From assembly GCA_900319905.1 (NCBI GenBank), contig ONQB01000010.1:23347-87346 (forward strand): 64,000 nt of DNA, given 5' to 3'. Below, in pieces: positions 47,534-58,572 of the stretch. The translations under genes and the position numbers were made by a program. The notes beneath the pieces were generated by a model. It saw only the letters and a program-made list of their open reading frames with translations. It had not been told where the DNA came from and made no database searches. Each line of letters begins with the position of its first letter. The stretch's first letter is position 1. The stretch comes from an uncultured Prevotella sp. GTDB lineage: Bacteria > Bacteroidota > Bacteroidia > Bacteroidales > Bacteroidaceae.

Positions 47534-48987
47534 AAAGACTCTATACTCTTTTGGCCGTAGCGGCAATGACAGCTACGGCATTTGCCCAGGCTGGGGCTCC
47601 TTATATTCATGATCCGTCGACACTCGCCGAATGTGACGGTAAGTTCTATACGTTTGGAACCGGTGGAGGAGGTCTGATATCTGAAGATGGTTGGACTTGG
47701 CATGGTGGCGCTGTCCGTCCCGGTGGCGGTGCGGCTCCTGACGTGATGAAGCTCGGTGACCGATACCTTATTATATATGGTGCTACGGGGGGAGGACTCG
47801 GTGGCGGACACAATGGCCGCATTCTTACGATGTGGAACAAGACGCTTGACCCGAAGTCACCCTACTTCCACTTTACCACGCCAGTTGAGGTTTGTTCGTC
47901 CGATGGCTTGGAGGATCAGGATGCCATTGACCCCTGTCTCTTCCTCGATCCTAACACGGGACGGTTGTGGGTGACCTATGGCACCTACTTCGGCAGTGTG
48001 CGGCTCATAGAGCTCGACCCGGCTACTGGCCGCCGTGTGGATGGTAACAAGGAACGCGACATAGCCATCGACTGTGAGGCCACCGATCTCATCTATCGAG
48101 ACGGTTGGTATTATCTGCTTGGCACTCACGGCACCTGCTGCGACGGCCCTAACTCCACCTATAACATCGTGGTGGGACGCTCACGGAACGTCGATGGACC
48201 TTATGTCGACAATATCGGCCGCGACATGCTCCACGGTGGTGGACGCATGGTAGTTGCCGCCGGTGACCGCAAATACGGACCGGGACATTTTGGCCGCACT
48301 ATTGTAGACAAGGGCGTGGAGGTGATGTCGTGCCATTTTGAGGCCGATCTCGACCGCAGCGGACGCAGCGTCTTGGCTGTCTTGCCACTGCTTTGGCGCA
48401 ACGGCTGGCCGGTGGCGGGCAAGCCGTTACGTGGTGGCAGTTTTGAGATTGCCTCAGAGCGACGCGGCTATTCGCTGGAGTTGGCTGTGGACTTCGTCAG
48501 GATGGAGCGCGATATAGAACCGTTCTTTCGCATCGATCCCAACAGTCCGGTGAAGGCATTGCCGGCTCTGACGCTTGCCGAAGTGGAGCCGTCGTGGTCC
48601 AAGGGCAACATTCGCGTGCGCTGCAGCGACTATATGTTCCGGCCCAATCAGTTGTGGACCATCGAGCCAGTACCCGAAAGTGGGGGCTACTTGAGTGCGC
48701 CCTATTTCAAGATATTGATTCGTGGTACGCATCGGGCTTTGGCTGCCACTGCCGACAAAGAGCTGACAACTGTGCCCGAATATGACGGTTCCGACAATCA
48801 GCTATGGCGTATTGAGCAGCTGACCGACGGCACGTATCGCATCATGCCAAAGGCTATTCCCGGTATCAATGGCGATAATACCCGCTACTGTCTTTATTCT
48901 GCCGGTGACAGCACGCCGACACTTGCCCCCTACGACTTCGACAGCGACAACGCAAAATGGCATCTTGAGCCTGTGAGTCAGCTTTAG
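47530..48987 (+). CDS. GH43-family arabinanase-like enzyme with ricin-type lectin tail
   Basis: 485 residues, signal peptide ends TATAFAQ. Five-bladed propeller of GH43: catalytic base D28 in YIHDPS, the pKa-modulating D134 in QDAIDPCLF, and the general acid E183 in DCEATDLIYR. The layout (HDPS, then a glycine-rich GGGLGGGHNGR loop, then CCDGPNSTYN) is closest to endo-1,5-alpha-arabinanases. From about 360 a ricin-B-type region follows (QLWTIEPVPESGGYL, DNQLWRIEQLTDGTYRIMPKA, NAKWHLEPV). Probable target: arabinan side chains of rhamnogalacturonan-I. Exact substrate is inferred. Confidence 0.9.
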   Translation: MKRLYTLLAVAAMTATAFAQAGAPYIHDPSTLAECDGKFYTFGTGGGGLISEDGWTWHGGAVRPGGGAAPDVMKLGDRYLIIYGATGGGLGGGHNGRILTMWNKTLDPKSPYFHFTTPVEVCSSDGLEDQDAIDPCLFLDPNTGRLWVTYGTYFGSVRLIELDPATGRRVDGNKERDIAIDCEATDLIYRDGWYYLLGTHGTCCDGPNSTYNIVVGRSRNVDGPYVDNIGRDMLHGGGRMVVAAGDRKYGPGHFGRTIVDKGVEVMSCHFEADLDRSGRSVLAVLPLLWRNGWPVAGKPLRGGSFEIASERRGYSLELAVDFVRMERDIEPFFRIDPNSPVKALPALTLAEVEPSWSKGNIRVRCSDYMFRPNQLWTIEPVPESGGYLSAPYFKILIRGTHRALAATADKELTTVPEYDGSDNQLWRIEQLTDGTYRIMPKAIPGINGDNTRYCLYSAGDSTPTLAPYDFDSDNAKWHLEPVSQL

Positions 48988-49042
48988 CCCTTGGTCGACG
49001 GAGGCTATGTCGGATGATGGCCGATGGCAATGTATATCTCTG

Positions 49043-51547
49043 CTATTTCACAATGACCTTGCGCGTTTTGCCGTTACTATTTTGAATGATATTCACGCCG
49101 CGCTGCGCCTTTCCGAGTCTCATGCCATTGATGTTATAGATGGTCTGTTGGATGGCATCTGTCCTGATGGTGCTGATCTTTGTTGTCGGATTATTCGTCT
49201 TAATCAGAGAGAAGCGTGCGGCACCCATCATGTTGCTTCCACGTGCGAAACCTTTTCTTTTTGAGTCATAATAAATGTACTTGTTGCCGTTGGAAGCCGT
49301 GGTGGAGGTGAAATAGACATAAATACCCTCAACGGTTCCCAGATAAGGAGTGGCTTTGGTTGAGTCGGTAGTGTTGGCTAAACCATATTTGCCACCGTCG
49401 CGGAGGTATTTTCCGTCAGCACTTCTGAGGAGGTAGACACCTGCTGTGCTGGTAGGGATGAACTCAATGTCGTACGCGCTTTCTGAAGCTTGGACAAAGC
49501 CTTTGGACGATGAGTCGTATGCCAGGAAATATCCATCGTTTGCTTCCTCAAGCATGTAATAATAGTTGATGTCGGGACTGAACACCTTTGTTTCATTACT
49601 GCTTATTTCATCCTTGCCCATCTGTCCCCACGACTGATAGCGTGCGTAAGCATTGTAGCCTAAGTGAGGCGACTGAGAGTAGCCCACGTTCTGTGAGGCT
49701 ATCTGGAGATTGTAAGTATTGTCATCGCGCAGCCACGGCAGTTTCTTGTTGGTGTCGTAGGTTGAAGTGATGATGCGCAGCACGTAGTCGCAGTCGGAGC
49801 GTCCCAGGGCGGAGGCGTTGGCGTACATAGCCAGCTCCTCGCGGAAGTCACCTATCAGATCGCATTGCAGACAAGCATTCTGCTTGGTGCTGTTGATGGT
49901 GTTCACCTTATATTCTTTCCATAGTGTGGTAAGACGCGACCAACCATGGTTGACAATGTCGTATTTGGCAATCGTCTTTCCGTCGAAGTGCTCATCGGTG
50001 AGGTCGCCGTCCCAAAAGATGCGGAAGTTGGGGTAGCCGGTGATGTTGCCGCGGTTGACAAGATAGAGCCCTTTGCCCTTGCAGTCGTAGATAGAGTCGC
50101 TGTGCAGCTGCCAGTATTCTGTTCCGGCCTGGGTGGAGTCGAGATCCAGGCATAGGCCGCGTCCCACGTCACCGCCATGCACGAGCTGTCCGTTGAGCAC
50201 CGTTCCGGTTTTGCCGTCTATCATGCAGGCGTCATACTTGGTGGGCCCCTCCGTGATGCGCCAGGTCTCGAGCCCCTCATTGTAGGGGTTGAGTTCTCCC
50301 ACGCTTAGCATATCACCATGACCGAGTCCCGTGGACCAGAGCACGGTGCCGTCGTGGTCGATTGTTGCTGCGCCGATGCACACCTCGTCGTAACCGTCTC
50401 CGTCGAGGTCAGCCGCTTGACCTGCGTGACAGCCCTGTCCATAGAGCGAGAGTTTCTGATTGTGAGTACCCGTGGCGTTGGTGGTAATGGAGTTTCCTTT
50501 GTAAGACGAATGGCGCCACTCTTCTGTCAGGTTCTTTCCGTCCCAAGAGATGGCGGTGGCATAGACATAGGTGTAGATGCCTCGCTGCATGTAGCACACG
50601 GGTCGCACCTGTCCGTCACGACAAGGTATCTTGATGACGGCTCCCTTGAAGCCATTGCCACGACGGCCATAGCTGGCACCGTCTGAGTTTCCATCCGGAT
50701 TCCATTCGCTCTGTATGTTGAAGTAGGGCCAATATTTTTTCGATGCAAGTTCCTTACCGTTCACACCGTCAAAGCAAGTAATCCACTCCTCGCCCTTGGT
50801 GGGCAGTTTGTCGTGTCCACGATAATAGACCTTTTCTAAGTCGGTGTCGTAGCCGGGGAGTCCCTTTCCGACATAGTTACCGGAAGCGTCCTTGGTACCG
50901 GGAGCCGATTTGCAAATGAGTTCGCCCTTGCCATCGCCGTCAAAGTCCCATACCATATATGGGAAATTGTTGCCAGCGCCAATGTTTTGCCCCATATCGA
51001 TGCGCCACAGCCGGGTGCCATTGAGCTTATAGCAGTCAAGATATTCGTGTGCAGGGATGTTGTAGGTCGTATTCATCAGGTCGGAGGGCATCCATTTCAT
51101 GATGATCTCCTGCTCACCGTCACCGTCCATGTCATAGGCTGAGGCGTCACCTGGAGTATAGCTGATGATGGTTGAGTCGGTATCCGGTGCCTTTACGGCT
51201 TCGGGGGCATTCATGGGGATGTCGATGACCTCACTGGGATTGACGGTCACGCCATCTTGCTGATCTGTGACATGGCCCAATGAGTCTTTGACGATCAAGC
51301 TGAATTTTGAGTCGGCATAGCTGGCACTGCTCAGCCTAACGGTTGTCTTGCTGCGCATGGTGGCCACTTTCTGTCCGTCAGCGTAGAGCTCGTATTGAGT
51401 GTTTCTTGGGTTGTCGGTAGCACGCATTCGCCAGCTTACTTGGAGAATGTTGCCGTTGAGAAAGGCAAAGAGCCCTCGGTTGTCTTTGGCGCTTACAGCC
51501 AGAATGCCTGCTGCAAGCAAAGGTAAGATAAGGTGTCGTTTCTTCAT
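49043..51547 (-). CDS. Rhamnogalacturonan lyase, polysaccharide lyase family 11
   Basis: 834 residues; signal peptide ends ILAVSA. It cleaves the rhamnogalacturonan-I backbone by beta-elimination. FnIII-like N-terminus (ILQVSWRMRATDNPRNTQYELYADG), then the eight-bladed propeller with Ca-binding repeats AYDMDGDGEQEIIMKW, VWDFDGDGKGELICKSAPGT, AADLDGDGYDEVCIGAATIDHDG, and the PL11 blocks YMQRGIYTYVYATA and LQCDLIGDFREELAMY. Residues from about 690 are a ricin-like accessory region, and the end TIYNINGMRLGKAQRGVNII is sorting-like. It is transcribed opposite to the GH43 and GH2 genes. The unsaturated products would feed the GH105 domain at 30.7-33.3 kb. Confidence 0.95.
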   Translation of the reverse strand: MKKRHLILPLLAAGILAVSAKDNRGLFAFLNGNILQVSWRMRATDNPRNTQYELYADGQKVATMRSKTTVRLSSASYADSKFSLIVKDSLGHVTDQQDGVTVNPSEVIDIPMNAPEAVKAPDTDSTIISYTPGDASAYDMDGDGEQEIIMKWMPSDLMNTTYNIPAHEYLDCYKLNGTRLWRIDMGQNIGAGNNFPYMVWDFDGDGKGELICKSAPGTKDASGNYVGKGLPGYDTDLEKVYYRGHDKLPTKGEEWITCFDGVNGKELASKKYWPYFNIQSEWNPDGNSDGASYGRRGNGFKGAVIKIPCRDGQVRPVCYMQRGIYTYVYATAISWDGKNLTEEWRHSSYKGNSITTNATGTHNQKLSLYGQGCHAGQAADLDGDGYDEVCIGAATIDHDGTVLWSTGLGHGDMLSVGELNPYNEGLETWRITEGPTKYDACMIDGKTGTVLNGQLVHGGDVGRGLCLDLDSTQAGTEYWQLHSDSIYDCKGKGLYLVNRGNITGYPNFRIFWDGDLTDEHFDGKTIAKYDIVNHGWSRLTTLWKEYKVNTINSTKQNACLQCDLIGDFREELAMYANASALGRSDCDYVLRIITSTYDTNKKLPWLRDDNTYNLQIASQNVGYSQSPHLGYNAYARYQSWGQMGKDEISSNETKVFSPDINYYYMLEEANDGYFLAYDSSSKGFVQASESAYDIEFIPTSTAGVYLLRSADGKYLRDGGKYGLANTTDSTKATPYLGTVEGIYVYFTSTTASNGNKYIYYDSKRKGFARGSNMMGAARFSLIKTNNPTTKISTIRTDAIQQTIYNINGMRLGKAQRGVNIIQNSNGKTRKVIVK

Positions 51548-51584
51548 AAAACTTTATTCTTTAGACAGTTTTTAAGTTGTAAGG

Positions 51585-51592
51585 CAAAGTTA
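51585..51592 (-). promoter_or_regulatory. -7 box for the PL11 gene
   Basis: On the minus strand TAACTTTG, 37 bases before the start codon. Confidence 0.5.
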
Positions 51593-51714
51593 ATACATTT
51601 ATGGGTCAGCACAAATTAAAAATGTTCATAATGTAGTCTTTTCGTTCAAAATGGGTATTGAGCTGTGAATGGGAATGGTTGTGGATGAAATTGCAATATA
51701 ATGAATGATATTGC

Positions 51715-51745
51715 TTGGCACTTTACCATTTTTTTACCACCTTTG
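51715..51745 (+). promoter_or_regulatory. Probable promoter of the GH2 gene
   Basis: TTG at 51715-51717, a 20-base spacer and CACCTTTG at 51738-51745 (one mismatch to TAnnTTTG). Confidence 0.45.
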
Positions 51746-51771
51746 CATCGAATTACTTTTAAACCATCCTG

Positions 51772-54700
51772 ATGCAGCAATCAAAAAACAAAATCAAAGA
51801 TAGATATATGATTTATCAGAACATGCTATTGGGTCTCTTGCTTCTTGCCGCTTTGCCAGGGCAGGCTCGTGAGACTTACAATTTTAATTCAAGTTGGAGA
51901 ATTGATAATCAGAAGAAGACCGTGACTCTTCCCCATGCGTGGAACGAGGACGAGGCCTTCCGTGTGAGCACCTATGACATCTCTACCGGCGTGGTGTGGT
52001 ATCGCAAGCATTTCCGTCTGCCGGCTTCTGCGCGGGGCAAGAAAGTCTTCATCGAATTTGAAGGCGCCCGCTCGGCAGCCGAAGTATGGCTCAATGGTCA
52101 CAAGCTGGGCATCAGCGAGAACAGCATCATGGCCTTTGGTTTTGACATGACCCCTTATATTAAGAAAGGTGACAACTTTATCGAGGTCAAGACCGACAAC
52201 TCGTGGAAATATCACGAGCAGGCCACGGGCAGCACCTTCCAGTGGGCCTCCAAGCCGTTTTACGTCAACTATGGCGGCCTGCCGAAGAATGTATGGCTCC
52301 ATGTCTGCGATGATGTGTATCAGACGCTTCCATTGTTCAGCAACCTTGGAACGACGGGCACTTACGTCTATGGATACAACTATGATGTGCCATCCCGCAC
52401 GGCCACGGTCCACGTGGAGAGTCAGGTGCGCAATGACAGCGACGAGCCCGTGGCGCGCGGCTATAGGGTCAGCATCACCGACCCTGATGGCAAGGAAGTG
52501 GCCCGTTTCGATGGCTGCTCAGTCACGATCCCCGCTCATGGCACTGCCACGCTCACGGCCGAGAAACGCATCTCCGGCCTCCACTTCTGGAGCTGGGGCT
52601 ATGGCTATCTCTACCGGGTGAAGACGGTGCTCACCGACGGTCAGGGTCAAGAGAGCGACCCCGTGACCACTATGACAGGCTTCCGCAAGACTGAGTTCAA
52701 ACACGGAATGATCTACCTCAACGACCGCGTCATCATGATGCACGGTTATGCCCAGCGCTCCACCAATGAGTGGCCGGGCGTGGGACAGAGCGTGCCGGCA
52801 TGGCTGAGCGACTACAGCAACAATCTGCTTGTAAAGTCGGGTGGCAACGTAGTGCGATGGATGCATGTCACGCCCTGGAAACAAGACGTGGAGAGCTGCG
52901 ACCGCGTTGGACTCATTGAGGCGATGCCCGCCGGCGATGCCGAGCGCGACGTGGAGGGCCGACGATGGGAACAGCGCTTGGAAGTGATGCGCGATGCCAT
53001 CATCTACAACCGCAACAATCCCAGCATCCTCTTCTATGAGTGTGGCAACCAGCGCATCTCAACCCTACACATGCGCCAGATGAAGTCCATTCGTAATCAG
53101 TTTGACCCCAACGGCGGACGCGCCATCGGCAGCCGTGAGATGCTCGACCAGCCTGAGGCGGAGTATGGCGGGGAGATGCTCTACGTGAACAAGAGCGACA
53201 CCAAGCCCATGTGGATGATGGAGTATTGTCGCGATGAGGGGCTGCGCTGGTACTGGAACTCGTGGAGCTATCCCTTCCACAGGGAGGGCGACGGTCCGCT
53301 CTACCGCAACGCTCCCGCAACGTCATACAATCACAACAGCGATGAGTTTGTGGCTGAGCTGGTGCGCCGCTGGTACGACTACTGGCGCGAGCGTCCCGGC
53401 ACGGGCACCAAGGTCAACGCGGGTGGTGCGAAAATTATCTTCAGCGACTCACAGAGCCATGGCCGCTCGGCCGACAACTATCGTGTGAGTGGTGTCACTG
53501 ACCCCATGCGTGTGCCCAAGGATGCCTTCTTTGCTCACCAAGTGATGTGGGACGGATGGGTTGACGACCTGAAGCCTCGCACCTATATCTGTGGCCACTG
53601 GAACTACGATAAGGGTTTCACCGTTCCCACCATCTATGTGGTGAGCAATGGCGACAGCGTGGTGCTTGAGCAGAACGGTAAGACGCTGCAACCCACCAGT
53701 CACGACTACCGCTTCCTCTTCACTTTCAAGAATGTGCCTTACGAGGCCAACCGGCTTACGGCCATCTCTTATGACAAGGAAGGCCATGAGTTGTCGCGCT
53801 ACGAACTGCAGACCGCCGGCAAGCCCGATCATCTGAAGCTCACAACCATAGAGAACCCCACCGGCTGGAAGGCTGATGGCGCTGACGTGGCTCTGGTGCA
53901 GGTGGAAGTGGTTGACAAAGACGGGCGCCGCTGTCCGCTCGACAACCGTATGGTGAAGTTCGAGGTCAAGGGTCCTGCCGAATACCGTGGTGGACTGTCG
54001 AAGACGCAAGTTGTGGGGCAGTCGGCCAACAAGGCTGCTCTCGACTCCAAGTCGGTCGACAAAGCGGGACAGAGTGCTACGATTGACAACAAGGTGCTGG
54101 CTCATCTCAACCATGTCCTCTCCGACACGCTGCGTGTGGAGTGTGGCATCAACCGTGTAATGCTTCGCTCACTTACCAAGTCGGGCAAGATTACCGTAAC
54201 CTGTAAGGCTGAGGGGCTGGCCGATGCCAACATCGAGCTGACCACGCAACCCGTCAAGGTGGAGAATGGCCTGACTACCTTCATGCCCTCTGACGGGCTC
54301 AAAGGCATTCTTGACCGTGGTGAGACACCTGCTACACCATCATTCAAGCAAACTCGTGAGGAGGTGGCTATTATCGGCGCAAAGGCTGGAAGTGGCAACA
54401 ATCCCGCGCTGAGCTTTGACAACACGGAGAATACCGACTGGACGAGTGCGGCAAAGCTCGACAGCGCCTGGGTGACCTATACCCTCTGCGAGAAGACTAA
54501 GGTTGACGAGATTGTCATGAAGATGAAGGACTTCCGCTCCACCTCTTATCCTATCGAGGTGTATGCCGGCGATTCTCTGGTGTGGAGAGGCCGCACGCCA
54601 AAGTCCCTTTCCTTCATTCATATTCCAATGAGCGGGGCACCGGCTGCGGCTCAATATACCATCCGCTTGGTGGGCAACACCTCTACCCGTGACGCTTTTG

Positions 54701-54801
54701 GCGCAGTAAGAGAAATGGACAGCCGTAACGATGAGAAGATGGGCAAGCCGGGTAAGGCATTAAAGATTATCGAGATAGAATTTCTCAGGAATCTTAAGTA
54801 A
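51772..54801 (+). CDS. GH2-family glycoside hydrolase (beta-galactosidase-like) with altered acid/base motif
   Basis: 1,009 residues; ATG 51808 (M13) fits the signal peptide MIYQNMLLGLLLLAALPGQA better. GH2 layout: sugar-binding domain (VTLPHAWNEDEAF, GVVWYRKHFRLP, EVWLNGHKLG), immunoglobulin-like domain, TIM barrel, further beta-domains and a late F5/8-type region (LSFDNTENTDWTSA). The barrel has VVRWMHVTPWKQDVESCDRVGL and the nucleophile Glu in KPMWMMEYCRDEG. Where most GH2 have GNE, this reads NPSILFYECGNQRIS, so the usual acid/base Glu is Gln. A Glu two residues earlier may stand in. The pectin context suggests galactan or another rhamnogalacturonan side chain. Confidence 0.87.
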   Translation: MQQSKNKIKDRYMIYQNMLLGLLLLAALPGQARETYNFNSSWRIDNQKKTVTLPHAWNEDEAFRVSTYDISTGVVWYRKHFRLPASARGKKVFIEFEGARSAAEVWLNGHKLGISENSIMAFGFDMTPYIKKGDNFIEVKTDNSWKYHEQATGSTFQWASKPFYVNYGGLPKNVWLHVCDDVYQTLPLFSNLGTTGTYVYGYNYDVPSRTATVHVESQVRNDSDEPVARGYRVSITDPDGKEVARFDGCSVTIPAHGTATLTAEKRISGLHFWSWGYGYLYRVKTVLTDGQGQESDPVTTMTGFRKTEFKHGMIYLNDRVIMMHGYAQRSTNEWPGVGQSVPAWLSDYSNNLLVKSGGNVVRWMHVTPWKQDVESCDRVGLIEAMPAGDAERDVEGRRWEQRLEVMRDAIIYNRNNPSILFYECGNQRISTLHMRQMKSIRNQFDPNGGRAIGSREMLDQPEAEYGGEMLYVNKSDTKPMWMMEYCRDEGLRWYWNSWSYPFHREGDGPLYRNAPATSYNHNSDEFVAELVRRWYDYWRERPGTGTKVNAGGAKIIFSDSQSHGRSADNYRVSGVTDPMRVPKDAFFAHQVMWDGWVDDLKPRTYICGHWNYDKGFTVPTIYVVSNGDSVVLEQNGKTLQPTSHDYRFLFTFKNVPYEANRLTAISYDKEGHELSRYELQTAGKPDHLKLTTIENPTGWKADGADVALVQVEVVDKDGRRCPLDNRMVKFEVKGPAEYRGGLSKTQVVGQSANKAALDSKSVDKAGQSATIDNKVLAHLNHVLSDTLRVECGINRVMLRSLTKSGKITVTCKAEGLADANIELTTQPVKVENGLTTFMPSDGLKGILDRGETPATPSFKQTREEVAIIGAKAGSGNNPALSFDNTENTDWTSAAKLDSAWVTYTLCEKTKVDEIVMKMKDFRSTSYPIEVYAGDSLVWRGRTPKSLSFIHIPMSGAPAAAQYTIRLVGNTSTRDAFGAVREMDSRNDEKMGKPGKALKIIEIEFLRNLK

Positions 54802-54822
54802 TGAATGATCATCACTCTCTTG

Positions 54823-55437
54823 TCAAAGTGCTGACTGAGTTTCTAAATCCTGCCACGCTGCTCCAAGCATGGCGGCTCCACCAAAGCCCAACTCATGCAG
54901 GAGGGGCAGCTTGGCTTGGGTGACACCTCCTAAGGCAAATACTTTGCCATTAATAAGTCCTTCTTTGGCAGCATTTTGCAAAGATTCGATAGAGAACTGC
55001 GAAAGGTAGCCTTGCTTGGAAATGCTGTCGAAGATGGGGCTGAGAAAGAGATAGTCCATGGCGGCCTTTCGCTCGCGCACTTCATCGAATGAGTGGCAGG
55101 AGCAGGAAACGGTGAAGGACGGACGGGACTGCCCGAGGGCTGCTGAATGGTGGGCTGATGAAAGCGCATCGGTCAAGTCATGTGGGATGTCGGGATTGCG
55201 GTGGTTGAGATGAATGCCGCCGAGGGTGTAGTGATGGCACAATTCAAAATGGTCGTGGAGAACGAGCTGCGGATGGCACCATGTGGGCAGACGGTCCAAC
55301 AACTGTCGGAGGCTGCCTGCCGATGTGTCGGGCTTGCGTATATGTACGCGCCAAAAGGTGTGGGAGCTCAGCATCGAGACGATGCGCTCGTCTTCTCCCG
55401 GCGTCATCTCGGGAAGGGTGATGGCAATGAGACGCAT
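54823..55437 (-). CDS. Second ThiE/TenI-like protein
   Basis: 204 residues with the thiamine-phosphate-synthase fold: VHIRKPDTSAGSLRQLLDRL, LVLHDHFELCHHYTLGGIHLNHRN, AMDYLFLSPIFDSISKQGY and VFALGGVTQAKLPLLHELGFGGAAMLGAAW. Compared with the ThiE encoded at 57931-58572, several phosphate- and Mg-binding positions differ (HLNHRN instead of HLGRHD, LSPIFDSISK instead of CGPFRFTTTK). TenI-like aromatase or a variant ThiE are both possible. Last gene of the thiamine operon, 118 bases after thi4, with a strong stem-loop in the gap. Confidence 0.85.
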   Translation of the reverse strand: MRLIAITLPEMTPGEDERIVSMLSSHTFWRVHIRKPDTSAGSLRQLLDRLPTWCHPQLVLHDHFELCHHYTLGGIHLNHRNPDIPHDLTDALSSAHHSAALGQSRPSFTVSCSCHSFDEVRERKAAMDYLFLSPIFDSISKQGYLSQFSIESLQNAAKEGLINGKVFALGGVTQAKLPLLHELGFGGAAMLGAAWQDLETQSAL

Positions 55438-55478
55438 GTAAGGAATGGATTTGTTTTGTTGACAGCTTTAGGATAGGA

Positions 55479-55540
55479 TTGCTCCGGCTTGGTGATGAAC
55501 ACACCCTGATGAGATGGTTCATCGTCCATTGCCGGAGCAA
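55479..55540. repeat. Nested stem-loop between thi4 and the second thiE-like gene
   Basis: Perfect outer arms TTGCTCCGGC (55479-55488) and GCCGGAGCAA (55531-55540), and a perfect inner pair GATGAAC/GTTCATC (55494-55500, 55517-55523). No T run follows on the minus strand. It may pause or process the operon mRNA. Confidence 0.65.
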
Positions 55541-55555
55541 CATTTATTTCCCAGT

Positions 55556-56326
55556 TTACTTGAGATGGCTGATGATCATGTCAGCCACTTTCTTGCCCGA
55601 CATGAGCATGCCACCGAAGATGGGCCCCATGCGCGGTGTGCCGGAGACGGCTGATGAGGCCATGCCGCAGACGTAGAGACCAGGGTAGATTTCCTTGGTG
55701 CCGTCCACGACAGCCCGTTCTCCTTCCACTACATCCAGCGACCGCTCACCGGCTACGGCTCCCGTTGGCGTGTCGAGGCGGATGCCGTTCTTTCTTGCCA
55801 CTACTTTGCTGATCTCACTGTCGTGGCCAGTGCCGTCGATGACAAACTGCGACAGCACGTTGAGAGGGTCTACGTGGAGGCCTTCGCGCAGCACTGGGGT
55901 CCAGTTGACGACGACGCCGCTGACTTTGTTGGCTTTGAAGATTACGTCTTCCACAGAGTAGCAGTTGAATAAGGTGGCACCGGCATGAACGGCATGGTAG
56001 AGCAGGGAAGAGGTGCTCTCAATGGAGTCGACGGTATAGAGATTATTCTCGAATGGCTCGTAGCGAATGTCAAACTCGCGGATGATGTCCATGGCCTCTT
56101 CCTGGATGACCACTTGGTTGAACATCATGGCGCCGCCCCACATACCGCCGCCTGGAGACAGCTTGCGGTCGAAGAGCGCCACCCGCACACCGGCTTTTGC
56201 GAGATAGTAGGCGGCAACGATGCCCGACGGACCACCGCCTACGATGGCTACGTCGAGGGTTAGATTCTTTTCCAGTTTGCTGAAATAGGTCTGGATAATG
56301 CCTTTAGAGATTTGTGTCTCAATCAT
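55556..56326 (-). CDS. thi4: Thi4-type thiazole synthase (sulfide-dependent type)
   Basis: 256 residues, no signal peptide. Makes the ADP-thiazole precursor of thiamine from NAD and glycine. FAD/NAD-binding VAIVGGGPSGIVAAYYLAKAG, then FDRKLSPGGGMWGGAMMFNQ, GLHVDPLNVLSQFVIDGTGHD, and the C-terminal GMASSAVSGTPRMGPIFGGML. In yeast-type suicide enzymes a sulfur-donor Cys follows TGHD (TGHDGPFGAFC as I recall); here the stretch is TGHDSEISKVV without Cys, which fits a catalytic enzyme using free sulfide, as in anaerobic archaea. It stands in for ThiG/ThiH in this operon; 33 bases after thiC. Confidence 0.92.
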   Translation of the reverse strand: MIETQISKGIIQTYFSKLEKNLTLDVAIVGGGPSGIVAAYYLAKAGVRVALFDRKLSPGGGMWGGAMMFNQVVIQEEAMDIIREFDIRYEPFENNLYTVDSIESTSSLLYHAVHAGATLFNCYSVEDVIFKANKVSGVVVNWTPVLREGLHVDPLNVLSQFVIDGTGHDSEISKVVARKNGIRLDTPTGAVAGERSLDVVEGERAVVDGTKEIYPGLYVCGMASSAVSGTPRMGPIFGGMLMSGKKVADMIISHLK

Positions 56327-56359
56327 AACTGTTGATTATTAGTGAAGTATTGATTCTTA

Positions 56360-58568
<2,209 letters not shown>

Positions 58569-58572
<4 letters not shown>

